Positions 42,052 through 49,797 are shown, counted from the stretch's first letter. The stretch: 63,876 nt of DNA from Candidatus Aenigmatarchaeota archaeon (GCA_016932615.1 JAFGCN010000010.1:1-63876), one strand, 5' to 3'. Translations and numbers: made by a program. The notes: generated by a model not told the origin, from the letters alone.

Positions 42052-42089
42052 GACCAGGCTTGGCTACCCCTGCATAAAATATACTAGAA

Positions 42090-42104
42090 GTTTATTATTA
42101 TTTG
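42090..42104 (-). promoter_or_regulatory. Probable TATA box of tRNA-Leu
   Basis: On the minus strand this AT-rich stretch reads ATAATAATAAAC, centred about 25 nt before the mature 5' end at 42073. A second AT-rich block (TATATTTTA) lies closer and may contribute. Confidence 0.4.
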
Positions 42105-42126
42105 GTCGGGCACAGTCAAGCATTTG

Positions 42127-42900
42127 TCAGAGTTTGACAGTCTGCTGGTCTCTTGGTATATGGAAATTCTTTGGAAGTTGGCTAAGAATCTCTTCTTCGG
42201 TCTTTTTCATCCAGTGCTCGGACACTGCCATAAGATAGATTTCAGAGGGGCTTATTCTCTGAATCTGACGGATGAGTTCAGGCCCTCCAAGGTGGTCATC
42301 GTCGTCTAGGTACTTTCCAAGTATGTATTGCCCGTCAAGCACAGCGGCATTGGAGTCTTTGAGGAGGTCTGAATCCTTTTCCGGAAGAGACCTGAAGTCT
42401 GGTAGATAGATGAGTTTTTTGCCTTTGGACTGGACTGCAAAGCCGTGCGTGTCTGCCAGACTCGTGTGCTCGACTTTAATAGGGATTATTGTTAGGCTGC
42501 CAAAATGCAGAGCCTGGCTGCTGTTAAATGAAATAAGATCAACGTCAATCCAGGGGTGAGTCTCTTTAACAAATTCCATACAAGCATTGCTTAGGTAAAC
42601 TGGAATCCTTTTTTGCTTAAGATAGCTTGTTACCGACAAGTCAAATATTCCTAACAGGTGGTCAAAATGGCAGTGCGTGATAAATATCGCGTCCAGTTTG
42701 TCAATTTCGTTCCGAAGCATCTGAAGCCGGAAGTCCGGCGAGCAGTCAAAGAGGTAATTTTTCCCGTCTTCCTTTACCAGAATCGAGGGCCGAAGCCGCT
42801 CTTTTTCCGGGTTTTCTTTGGCAGCCGTGCAGAAATCGCATTTGCATGTAAGGCAGGGCATCCCCAAGGGGTCGCCGGTACCAAGAAAGGTAATCTCCAT
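42127..42900 (-). CDS. PhnP-like metallo-beta-lactamase hydrolase
   Basis: A 257-residue MBL-fold hydrolase. ITFLGTGDPLGMPCLTC with further Cys in CDFC is the PhnP-type N-terminus with a structural zinc site; THCHFDHLLG is the HxHxDH metal motif; LPDFRSLPEK and AVSEHWMKKT complete the active site. PhnP cleaves cyclic phosphodiesters such as 5-phosphoribosyl 1,2-cyclic phosphate. There are no phn genes nearby. It lies 19 nt downstream of the thymidylate synthase gene on the same strand. Confidence 0.85.
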   Translation of the reverse strand: MEITFLGTGDPLGMPCLTCKCDFCTAAKENPEKERLRPSILVKEDGKNYLFDCSPDFRLQMLRNEIDKLDAIFITHCHFDHLLGIFDLSVTSYLKQKRIPVYLSNACMEFVKETHPWIDVDLISFNSSQALHFGSLTIIPIKVEHTSLADTHGFAVQSKGKKLIYLPDFRSLPEKDSDLLKDSNAAVLDGQYILGKYLDDDDHLGGPELIRQIQRISPSEIYLMAVSEHWMKKTEEEILSQLPKNFHIPRDQQTVKL

Positions 42901-42919
42901 AACTGTACTTGTGTGCTAT

Positions 42920-44377
42920 CTATAATTCCAGGGGCTGGTCCTGCGTATATTTCAGCCCTTTCTTTATGGCGATTTCCGCTTTCTGAATTTCCTCTCCTAA
43001 GTAAATGCCGTGCGAGACCTGGGAAATCACATCTGCCTGCACTATCTTGTCCCGGAGCTTTCTTGAAGCGTCTTTTTCAAGCCCGTTCTGGGTGAAGGTC
43101 TGCATCCACTTGCCCTCAGGGGATATGTGCTTTATGGCGATGTCGCTTCCCTCGACAGAGATTATGAGGTATCCCCTGGGGTCGGGAGAGCACCTTGGCA
43201 GGTTGCCATAATCCTCAATAATCTTCTGGACGATTTCCCAGTTGTTGTCGTAAATGTGGGCGCAGTTCGAGTAGACTGTCAGGTAGCCAAGCTTTCGCCC
43301 CAGCTTTTCTGCAATGTGCTTTTGAAGCGCCCGAAGGCCGAAGACATTCAGGAGCCACCCCCCGAAAATGTCATGGCTTCGAAAGTAAGCTGTCATCTGG
43401 AGCGCTTCATCCGCGATTGTTGCCTGGAGAAATGTCATGCAGGGGGCGCTTTTTGCTGTGTGGTCCTGGATTCCAAAGAGGCTTGCGCAGGCAGCCCTGT
43501 CGGTTGGGTATCTCGTGAGGTAGTCGATGATTACTTCGTCCACCTGATTATACTTGTAGTTTTGCCCCTCTACTTTAGGAAAATTCCACAGCCGCTCCCC
43601 GTAGGTATAGTCAGCAGTTCCCTTCACCCCAGTCATAATTTTGGGGATGTAGTCCTCTATGTCCTTTTTGGTAATCTGGAAGTAGGGGTACATTTTGATG
43701 TTGTCCGGGTCTTCCTCGGTAACCACCGCAGCAATGTTGAAAAGCTCCCTGCAGCTGTTTCCGTGAAAGCTGGACCTTACCTCCCCGAACTTCATTATCT
43801 TCTTCAGGATTTCAAGCCACACCTCGCCTGCACACTTTCCCCTGATTGGGTAAACTGTCCCCTCAGAAGGCATCGTCCCGTCGAACTCGATTTTTCGTTC
43901 TGGGAAGGTTTCGGGCTTTGCCCAAGGGGCTGTTTTTGGCTTGTGGGACTGTACGCATTCCCTTATCTTTGCGGCGCTGTAGGTTCCGGAGAGGTCAGAG
44001 TAGGCAACGCTTTTCCGGAAAATGTCGATTTTTTCCGCAGGGATTTCCCTGTGAATTCTTGCAAAGTCACTTCCGATGATGTTGTTTTCCTTATCCACGC
44101 CTTTTTCAAGAAGGTTTACCAGGGCTTTACCGCTTCCTGACCGGTCTTCCCCGCAGATTATGAGGCGGCGTATTTTGGGGTTTGAAAAGATGTTTCTCAG
44201 TATGAAATTAATTCCTTCCTTGGAATATAGCTGCCCGCAGACCGCAAAATTCTCCTTCCCAAGCGTTTCGGCGATTTTTTCCTTTGGCGTCCAGAGAGTG
44301 ACAATCCCTATCTCTGACTCGGGGTTTCCGAGTATCAGTTGGTCTTTGAAGTAGAGAGGCCAGCCAGTCATAATCAC
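42920..44377 (-). CDS. thyA: Archaeal thymidylate synthase with MtrA-like N-terminal domain
   Basis: A 485-residue two-domain protein. Residues about 1-165 (GWPLYFKDQLILGNPESEIG, FILRNIFSNPKIRRLIICGED, GVDKENNIIGSDFA) resemble the DUF4346/MtrA-like domain known from methyl-tetrahydromethanopterin enzymes. Residues about 190-485 are the archaeal ThyA fold: the catalytic Cys lies in TAKSAPCMTFLQ near residue 311, followed by FRSHDIFGGWLLNVFGL and SNCAHIYDNNW. It makes dTMP from dUMP. The MtrA-like part may bind a pterin C1 carrier; that is inference. Starts at a GTG that overlaps the upstream stop by 4 nt (GTGA), so it is coupled to the flavin protein gene. Confidence 0.85.
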   Translation of the reverse strand: MIMTGWPLYFKDQLILGNPESEIGIVTLWTPKEKIAETLGKENFAVCGQLYSKEGINFILRNIFSNPKIRRLIICGEDRSGSGKALVNLLEKGVDKENNIIGSDFARIHREIPAEKIDIFRKSVAYSDLSGTYSAAKIRECVQSHKPKTAPWAKPETFPERKIEFDGTMPSEGTVYPIRGKCAGEVWLEILKKIMKFGEVRSSFHGNSCRELFNIAAVVTEEDPDNIKMYPYFQITKKDIEDYIPKIMTGVKGTADYTYGERLWNFPKVEGQNYKYNQVDEVIIDYLTRYPTDRAACASLFGIQDHTAKSAPCMTFLQATIADEALQMTAYFRSHDIFGGWLLNVFGLRALQKHIAEKLGRKLGYLTVYSNCAHIYDNNWEIVQKIIEDYGNLPRCSPDPRGYLIISVEGSDIAIKHISPEGKWMQTFTQNGLEKDASRKLRDKIVQADVISQVSHGIYLGEEIQKAEIAIKKGLKYTQDQPLEL

Positions 44378-44718
44378 AGGACTTTCTTTACCTTATCTAG
44401 GTCGAAAACATCCCAGATGGAAACAAGGATTGCGTTTTTTACCTTATAGTCCTTTGATTTCTCAGAGCACATGTCAAAATACTTTCCCGCGGGAAAAATC
44501 TCTGCCTTTCCCTTCACCCGGAGGTACCCTGAGATAAGGCAGACTTCCGGATTTTCCTGGAGGTTCTTTATCGTGGTGTCCATCTGGCAGTCAGCTATAA
44601 GGAGGCCGCCATCCACGAATCCAAGAGACACGACGATGTTGGCATTTGGCTGCCCGATTTTTGAGCTTGTGGCAAGCACCAACTCTTTTCCTTCGTCAAA
44701 CTCGTATTTCCAGCCCAT
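44374..44718 (-). CDS. Pyridoxamine 5'-phosphate oxidase-like flavin-binding protein
   Basis: A 114-residue split-barrel protein. LVLATSSKIGQPNANIVVSLGFVDGG and NLQENPEVCLISGYLRVKGKAEIF match the PNPOx/FMN-binding fold. Too small for true pyridoxine oxidase, so probably binds FMN or F420. First gene of a unit with thyA and the PhnP-like gene; its stop overlaps the thyA start. Its start codon lies at one end of the inverted repeat promoter at 44716-44744. Confidence 0.8.
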   Translation of the reverse strand: MGWKYEFDEGKELVLATSSKIGQPNANIVVSLGFVDGGLLIADCQMDTTIKNLQENPEVCLISGYLRVKGKAEIFPAGKYFDMCSEKSKDYKVKNAILVSIWDVFDLDKVKKVL

Positions 44719-44744
44719 AATATTCAAGTCCAGGAAATATTATG
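44716..44744. promoter_or_regulatory. Palindromic divergent promoter with both start codons
   Basis: CATAATATT (44716-44724) and AATATTATG (44736-44744) are a perfect 9-bp inverted repeat with an 11-nt spacer. The outer ends are the start codons of the two divergent genes (ATG at 44718 on minus, ATG at 44742 on plus). The AT core of each arm lies about 20-25 nt upstream of the opposite gene's ATG and would be its TATA box. Confidence 0.6.
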
Positions 44745-45143
44745 AAAACAGACGAGGTAATTGTCAAAAAGTCTTTCATACAAGGCAAAGGAATATTTGC
44801 TCTCAGAGACTTTAAGATGGGCGAGATAGTAACTCACTGGGACACCTCAAAAGAGCTCTCAGAAGAAGAATTTGAAAAGCTCTCTGATGAAGAGAGAGAG
44901 TATGTCTCTTTTTTTCAAGGGAAATATGTACTGATGCAGGAGCCAGAGCGGTACCAAAACCATTCCTGCCAGGCAAACACAACGGTTAAGGATTTCTGCG
45001 ATGTTGCTGTCAGAGACATAAGGAAAGGAGAAGAGATTACCGGGAACTATGAAGAGGTTCTTCCAGGAGGGATGGAAATGGAGTGTAGTTGCAAAAGCAG
45101 GGATTGCCGGAAGATTATCAGGCCAAAAAAGCAGCTAAAGTAG
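44742..45143 (+). CDS. SET-domain protein methyltransferase
   Basis: A 133-residue protein that is essentially one SET domain: KKSFIQGKGIFALRDFKMGE, QNHSCQANTTV (the NHSC motif of the AdoMet/pseudoknot site), RDIRKGEEITGNY, and a post-SET Cys group CSCKSRDC. SET enzymes methylate lysines; archaeal targets are mostly unknown chromatin or ribosomal proteins. It is divergent from the flavin protein with a shared palindromic promoter. Confidence 0.88.
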   Translation: MKTDEVIVKKSFIQGKGIFALRDFKMGEIVTHWDTSKELSEEEFEKLSDEEREYVSFFQGKYVLMQEPERYQNHSCQANTTVKDFCDVAVRDIRKGEEITGNYEEVLPGGMEMECSCKSRDCRKIIRPKKQLK

Positions 45144-45164
45144 CAAACTCCCTAATCAAATTAT

Positions 45165-45881
45165 ATGGTCCCCATTGGCTTTACGACCGGGCTTCTATTC
45201 AAGCTTCCCCTCCCATTTGAAGAGAGAGTGAAGCTGATGCACTCCATTGGGACTGAGGCAATTGAGCTTAGCTTTGCGACGCCAAAAGAGCTTTTTGACT
45301 GCCGCCCAAGCGTCGAGATTCAGGCGCTTATGAAGAACTTTCGCTACGTAACCATCCATGCCCCCTGGAAAAATGTTGGCTATGGCAGGGGGATAAAGAC
45401 CGAAAGAATCCTTATCCATCTCAGGTACCTCTGCCAGAAGTTCCCTGTCAAGGGCATAGTTGTCCATCCCGACACGGTTTTTGACTTCCAGAAGCTCGAA
45501 AAGTCAGGCCTTCCCATACTCCTTGAAAACGTGGGGAGGAAAAAGTTCGGGGCGGACACTGAGGTCTTCAGGACAATCAGGGACAGGTTCAATTTCGGCT
45601 TTGTCCTCGACATCGAGCATGCCTATGACAACGACCCGACCATGAAGCTTGCCGAGGAGTTTTATGGGGTAATGGGCGACAGATTGCGGCATATGCACGT
45701 TTCCGGGCACCGCGGCTCTGAAATGCACGTGCCGGTTTTTCTTTCGGACAATCGGGAAACCGTGGCGGAGTTCCTCGAAGAGCATAGCAAACACCCGATA
45801 ATCCTTGAAGGGATAATTTCAAAAGACGTTCAGGAGCGGCTGAGGGATGAGCTTAATTTTGTGAGGAAAGCTAGCCGATAG
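45165..45881 (+). CDS. AP endonuclease 2/xylose isomerase-like TIM barrel
   Basis: A 238-residue TIM-barrel protein of the AP-endonuclease-2/sugar isomerase superfamily: VTIHAPWKNVGYG, GIVVHPDTVFDF, ILLENVGRKKFG, FVLDIEHAYDND, MHVSGHRG and IILEGIIS place His, Glu and Asp metal ligands on successive strands. It could be a sugar-phosphate isomerase/epimerase or an endonuclease IV relative; too short for classic Nfo. Its end overlaps the convergent HIT gene by 11 nt. Confidence 0.75.
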   Translation: MVPIGFTTGLLFKLPLPFEERVKLMHSIGTEAIELSFATPKELFDCRPSVEIQALMKNFRYVTIHAPWKNVGYGRGIKTERILIHLRYLCQKFPVKGIVVHPDTVFDFQKLEKSGLPILLENVGRKKFGADTEVFRTIRDRFNFGFVLDIEHAYDNDPTMKLAEEFYGVMGDRLRHMHVSGHRGSEMHVPVFLSDNRETVAEFLEEHSKHPIILEGIISKDVQERLRDELNFVRKASR

Positions 45882-46323
45882 GAAAATTCGCTATTTTCGC
45901 CCTTCCCTCTCTATCAAGCTCAGGCACGATAAGGTGGGCATGAAGGTGCCTTACGGTCGCCCCGGTATAATTGGCATTGCCAAACCTCATTGCAAAGCCG
46001 CCCCCCGGGATTTTGTATTCTTCGATGAGCCAGCTTAAAAGCCCGAAAATCGCCTCAAAGTCCTTTGGGGATAGCTCCGTGAGCTTTTCGATGTGCTGGT
46101 TCGGGATGAAGACAAAGTGATAAAGCGTGTTCTTGTATGGCCAGTCGTTCTTCTTTACAATCCAGCCGCCAGAGACTTTCAGCACAGGGTTTTTGAAGGA
46201 GCGGTTTTCCGGGCAGAAGGGGCACTTTCCCGACTTTTCAGCCGCCTCTAGAGCTTTCAGGTATTCCCGGGATTTTGCGTATCGAGTGTTTACAAGCTTG
46301 CCTGCTTCTGGATTTTCTGGCAT
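45871..46323 (-). CDS. HIT-family nucleotide hydrolase/transferase
   Basis: A 150-residue HIT protein. The triad HxHxHxx is R-H-L-H-A-H-L (in TVRHLHAHLIVPE), preceded by FVFIPNQHIEKLTELS. A CPFC pair near residue 35 could bind zinc, as in HIT/ApaH-like enzymes. It would cleave a nucleoside phosphate bond (for example Ap4A or AMP-lysine). Convergent with the TIM-barrel gene. Confidence 0.9.
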   Translation of the reverse strand: MPENPEAGKLVNTRYAKSREYLKALEAAEKSGKCPFCPENRSFKNPVLKVSGGWIVKKNDWPYKNTLYHFVFIPNQHIEKLTELSPKDFEAIFGLLSWLIEEYKIPGGGFAMRFGNANYTGATVRHLHAHLIVPELDREGRAKIANFPIG

Positions 46324-46422
46324 AATTAATTGCTGGATTTGGCTTTATGGCTTATGTTGGAGAGAGCATCCTCCCCAATTTCTAAAAATCCAGAAGACTA
46401 AAAAAACAAATTTTGGCTTTTG

Positions 46423-47148
46423 CTATGCGGCTGCTGTTGGCTTTCCAGAATAGGCGTTAAGCTCTTCACGAATGGCGTTTGCTCTTTCCTGGGTGTCGTA
46501 CCTTTTTGACTTTGCGTCGTAAAGGCCATATGCTGCAAACGGAAGAAGTATGATTCCGCCGGCAGGAGTAGTGGCTACGCCTAATGCGCCGAGTGCTGCC
46601 GAAGCTGTGCCGTCAATGTATGTTGCGGCCCGGTTCATGGTTCCCCATTTTCCGAGGTCAAGGTACTCTGCTGCCTGCTGCATCTCTCCCTTTGTTGGCT
46701 TTCCCCTAAGCATCTCTGACGCCTTTTCGAGTTTTCCTGTAACCTTGGTTCTGCTTACTCCATCCAGAATGCTATAGACTCCAAGCCCTGCAAGGACAAG
46801 GCCTGCAGTTACAAGTATGGGTTCCAGTCCGTCAGCATGTTCCAGTGCTTGCTGCAAGGTGTTGGTTACCGCTTCCGTGTCTATGTTCCAGGAGTATGTT
46901 GATTCCATGCCGTTTTGAGCGGAGACCGTACTCCCGCTCATTACGCCAGTATCGCTTATTGAGTCTATGGCTTCAGTTAGGATTTCCTTGTAGGCATCTA
47001 CCATTTTAGGTGCAAAGCCCGCTGTGGCCGCGCCTACTCCAGCTGTAACTACACCATCTATAGTCGCAAGGCCACCCATCACGTTGCCGTATGTTTTGTC
47101 CTGCTCCAGTTGCCAGGCCATTAGTTCCGTATTTGGTTCGTTTGTCAT
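46423..47148 (-). CDS. Membrane protein of unknown function
   Basis: A 241-residue protein with several hydrophobic segments: about residues 25-50 (GLATIDGVVTAGVGAATAGF), 108-130 (LVTAGLVLAGLGVYSI) and 180-205 (SAALGALGVATTPAGG). Soluble polar stretches between them include a QQALEHADGL helix. Not recognised. ATG 47148 preceded by GTGATAAAT and AT-rich promoter sequence (47161-47187). It resembles other small membrane proteins in this window in composition only. Confidence 0.65.
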   Translation of the reverse strand: MTNEPNTELMAWQLEQDKTYGNVMGGLATIDGVVTAGVGAATAGFAPKMVDAYKEILTEAIDSISDTGVMSGSTVSAQNGMESTYSWNIDTEAVTNTLQQALEHADGLEPILVTAGLVLAGLGVYSILDGVSRTKVTGKLEKASEMLRGKPTKGEMQQAAEYLDLGKWGTMNRAATYIDGTASAALGALGVATTPAGGIILLPFAAYGLYDAKSKRYDTQERANAIREELNAYSGKPTAAA

Positions 47149-47239
47149 ATTTATCACTATTATATAATTACTTATTTATATATATAGTTTTTGTAACTCG
47201 AAAGTATATATTGTGGGAGGTTTTTTAGAACAAATGCCC

Positions 47240-48067
47240 TTATTTCACAAAAACCAATTCGATCCCTCTCGACTTGAGTATGCTCTCCCCGTCAAGGGAA
47301 GCGTGTCCCGAAAGGAAGAAAACCCGCCTTATTCCGGAATACGCGATTAACTTGGCGCAGGAGGGGCAGGGAAAGACGGTTAAGTACAGGTCGGTTCCAT
47401 CAAGTGAGATGCCTTTCCTTGTGGCTTCTGCTATTGCTCTCTGTTCGCTGTGGATTGCGCTTGCATATTCCGGGTTTGTCCCCGCTTTTATCGAGTCCCT
47501 TGGGTCGCCGTTTATGTAAGGCGCGTGTTCTGATGGAACCTGGGTATTGTGCGACCTGATTATCACCTTTCCGTCCTTTACGATTACTGACCCAACATGC
47601 CTCCACCAGTCAGAGCTTTTGTCTGCTTCTTTTTTTGCTTCTTCCATCATTTTCCGGTCAAATTCGCTTTCTGATGCCCGGTCGTAGCTTACTGAAGTCT
47701 GGCTCAGGACGTTTGAGGCGTCCCAGCGAAGAAACATGGTGTCAAACTCCACCTTGTTTTTGGGAAGGTATTTCTCGGCAATGCTCCTGGAAACAGTGTC
47801 CGAGCCGCAGATTATTTCCTTATTTTCAAGTTCGCCCAGATTTTCCTTTGAGAGAACTTTTACTTCTTTGAAGGTTTCCATTTTTCCGATAATTTCCGCT
47901 GCAGTTTCAGGAGATAGTGCCCGAATCTCCATATGAAGTTCAGGTATTTCTTCTGCAAGATTTGCTCCAATAACATAAAGCGCCTCAGCATCGCCCTTGT
48001 GCCGCTCGAAAAGCTCAAGGTAGCCCTTGTGTATCACAGGAACGTAAAGTACCATCAGTTTGGGCAT
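47240..48067 (-). CDS. dCMP/cytidine deaminase-family protein with N-terminal extra domain
   Basis: A 275-residue protein. The C-terminal half is a zinc deaminase: the H-x-E motif is H-S-E-Q (residue about 203) and the Cys pair is PCPSC (about 227), with VGSVIVKDGKVI before and VFFLSGHAS after, as in deoxycytidylate deaminases. The first 120 residues (MVLYVPVIHKGYLELFERHK, then a segment with CGSDTVSRSIA) form a separate domain I do not recognise. It likely makes dUMP for the thymidylate synthase 3 kb away. Overlaps the upstream nucleotidyltransferase by 13 nt. Confidence 0.85.
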   Translation of the reverse strand: MPKLMVLYVPVIHKGYLELFERHKGDAEALYVIGANLAEEIPELHMEIRALSPETAAEIIGKMETFKEVKVLSKENLGELENKEIICGSDTVSRSIAEKYLPKNKVEFDTMFLRWDASNVLSQTSVSYDRASESEFDRKMMEEAKKEADKSSDWWRHVGSVIVKDGKVIIRSHNTQVPSEHAPYINGDPRDSIKAGTNPEYASAIHSEQRAIAEATRKGISLDGTDLYLTVFPCPSCAKLIAYSGIRRVFFLSGHASLDGESILKSRGIELVFVK

Positions 48068-48651
48068 TTTTTGTTCCCTTCAAGAATAGTCTCCACGTCG
48101 GTTATGGCGTTTTTCAGCCGCTCCAAAACCCTGCTTCCCCGGATTTTTACTGCCTTTTCGATTGTGTGCGACGTTGAGGTCGTTGCCTGCCGCGGGAGGA
48201 CCTTTAACTCCTTGCAGTGCTTTTTTATCTCCGCTATCTGTTCTGGAGGGTAGCTGTCCTCGACTGCAATGTAAACATCCGGCTTTATCGCCTTCAGGAG
48301 CCCGAACTGCCAATTTCCCTTTTCATCGACATCCTCTATTACGGTTACAAGGTCAACGGGCACCTGGTAGGCAAGCATCTCCATGCGCTCTTCGAGAGGT
48401 ATGATTGGCCTCTCCTCGCCCTTGTATCTCTTTATGGCAGGGTCGCTGTCGGCGCCGACCACCAGAATATCTCCGCTTTGCTTTGCCTTGAGAAGGTACC
48501 TGACGTGGCCTATGTGGAGCATGTCAAATGAGCCGATAGTGCATACAATCCTGTGCTTTAAAACCCTGTGGGCATCGACATACTTTTTCAGCTCATCGTA
48601 ATCTGTGACTATTTTCTTGTGAATCTTGATGTCGATTTCTCCAAGTTCCAT
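48055..48651 (-). CDS. Cytidylyltransferase-like nucleotidyltransferase
   Basis: A 198-residue HIGH-type nucleotidyltransferase: TIGSFDMLHIGHVRYL (H46-x-G-H49) and PLEERMEMLA in the nucleotide site. It resembles RfaE/HldE adenylyltransferases and glycerol-3-phosphate cytidylyltransferases that activate a sugar or polyol phosphate with CTP or ATP. The C-terminal 40 residues (TTSTSHTIEKAVKIRG) contain the ST-loop seen in RfaE-like enzymes. It is the first gene of a two-gene unit with the deaminase. Confidence 0.85.
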   Translation of the reverse strand: MELGEIDIKIHKKIVTDYDELKKYVDAHRVLKHRIVCTIGSFDMLHIGHVRYLLKAKQSGDILVVGADSDPAIKRYKGEERPIIPLEERMEMLAYQVPVDLVTVIEDVDEKGNWQFGLLKAIKPDVYIAVEDSYPPEQIAEIKKHCKELKVLPRQATTSTSHTIEKAVKIRGSRVLERLKNAITDVETILEGNKKCPN

Positions 48652-48736
48652 AAAGCTAGATTAAGCAGACTTATTTAAGTTTGGTTTTCTTGAATATTTG
48701 CAGAACTAAGACACCTAATACTAAAGAATAATTATT

Positions 48737-49143
48737 ATGAACCTCAATAATTCTCTAAATCTTACAGAACTTATAGAAAGAGGCAAAACTGATGGAGCTT
48801 ACCTCGAAGCAGAAATTGCCTGGCATAAAATGGAACCTGAATATCTAGGTCTGAATAACGAAACGGCCCCCAATTACCAGTTTCAACAGGAAACACCATT
48901 TCTTCTTCAGTAAAGAGGTGATTTTGTAATTGATTTAGAAAAAGCCCAGAAAACTTACGGGCTGATTTGCAAGGCCCTTGCCGGAGAGTACGGGCGCCCC
49001 GGCATGAAGGCACAAGAATGCTTGCAACGCTTGAAAGATGGCTTTGGGAAGGGCTAAATCAGAGATATTCTTCACTAGGGCTTGATTTGCATCATCTGTC
49101 TGAAGTTAAACGGCCTGTATTTTCTTACTGGGACCTGGCTTAG
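48737..49143 (+). pseudogene. Decayed gene with in-frame stop and frameshift
   Basis: The plus-strand frame from ATG 48737 reads MNLNNSLNLTELIERGKTD and ends at TAA 48911-48913. The same frame continues after the stop as VIDLEKAQKTYGLICK...GMKAQEC to a second stop at 49055. From about 49018 another frame carries MLATLERWLWEGLNQRYSS to a stop at 49141. All three pieces have protein-like composition. One stop and one frame change would rejoin them into a protein of about 135 residues. Unknown family. An alternative view is two small genes, the second lacking a normal start. A minus-strand ORF here is its shadow. Confidence 0.5.
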
Positions 49144-49661
49144 TTTAGCCAAACCAGTTCGGCCTTGCCAGTTTCCGTGTCATAAACCGCGACGCTTGCC
49201 TTTTCGTAATCCTTGTGGTCCCCAAGAGGGTTTAGAAAACCAGGGTTTACGTGCAGGGTTTTGCCCTTTTGCTCAATAAGCGGCTTGTGGGTGTGCCCTG
49301 TCAAGACAAGGTCATACTTTTCGCACCTCACGAGGGCATCAGTTATTGCCTCGCTCGAGCCGTGGTAAGCCGCAATCTTCTTTCCGTCAAGCTCAATTTC
49401 AAGAATCTCATCGAAAAACTCGATATTCCAACTCTCCAGGTTGCAGTAAGTAAGGAACCTGTACCTGTCGCCATCGTTGTTCCCGAATACGGACAGGGTT
49501 TTCCATGCGGGCTTCTGCTTTAGGTAGAACCTTGGAATGGTTGGAGAAGCCCAGTCCCCACAGTGTATCGCAAGGCCGATTTTCTTTTTCCTGAAGGTTT
49601 CAATTGCCTTTTTCAGGAATTCTGGATTGTCGTGTGTGTCCGAGAGGATTCCAAGTAGCAT
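49140..49661 (-). CDS. YfcE/MJ0936-type metallophosphodiesterase
   Basis: A 173-residue calcineurin-like phosphodiesterase: GILSDTHDN, HCGDW, FGNNDGDR, AYHGSS and LTGHTHKP supply the two-metal site, and VNPGFLNPLGD is typical of the MJ0936/YfcE group. It cleaves phosphodiesters, natural substrate unknown. ATG 49661 is chosen because GCTTATAAGC (49681-49690) lies about 28 nt upstream; a longer start at 49679 would overlap that box. Confidence 0.92.
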   Translation of the reverse strand: MLLGILSDTHDNPEFLKKAIETFRKKKIGLAIHCGDWASPTIPRFYLKQKPAWKTLSVFGNNDGDRYRFLTYCNLESWNIEFFDEILEIELDGKKIAAYHGSSEAITDALVRCEKYDLVLTGHTHKPLIEQKGKTLHVNPGFLNPLGDHKDYEKASVAVYDTETGKAELVWLN

Positions 49662-49680
49662 AAGAATATCAGAACGCATG

Positions 49681-49690
49681 GCTTATAAGC
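49681..49690 (-). promoter_or_regulatory. TATA box of the phosphodiesterase gene
   Basis: GCTTATAAGC, itself palindromic, 20-29 nt upstream of the ATG at 49661 on the minus strand. Confidence 0.55.
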
Positions 49691-49797
49691 AGCAATCCGA
49701 CTGCTCCCTTGTGGGGACGTTGCAGAGGCATTACTAAGGCACCACAAAAGTAGTGGTTTTCAGGATAGGATATATCGGGTTTTGCCCAAGTAGGATT

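Larger units (their letters stand above)
41841..42073 (-). tRNA. tRNA-Leu (anticodon AAG) with two non-canonical introns
   Basis: Exons 42073-42052, 41996-41947 and 41854-41841 join to an 86-nt tRNA. The acceptor stem GCAGGGG/CCCCTGC pairs perfectly; discriminator A73. D arm GCC...GGT with GG in the loop; anticodon arm CAGGG-CTAAGGA-CCCTG; long variable arm CCG-TTAGT-CGG; T arm GGGAG-TTCGAAT-CTCCC. U33 is present and positions 34-36 read AAG (41982-41980), a Leu anticodon. Long variable arm and A73 fit tRNA-Leu. CCA is not encoded. A T6 run follows directly. Introns lie in the D loop and the T loop (59/60), not at the common 37/38 site. A34 is very unusual in archaea. Confidence 0.88.

Noticed and set aside
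48771-49013. Minus-strand ORF of 80 residues
   Set aside because: It is the shadow of plus-strand pieces with better protein-like composition, and it has no promoter at the usual distance.
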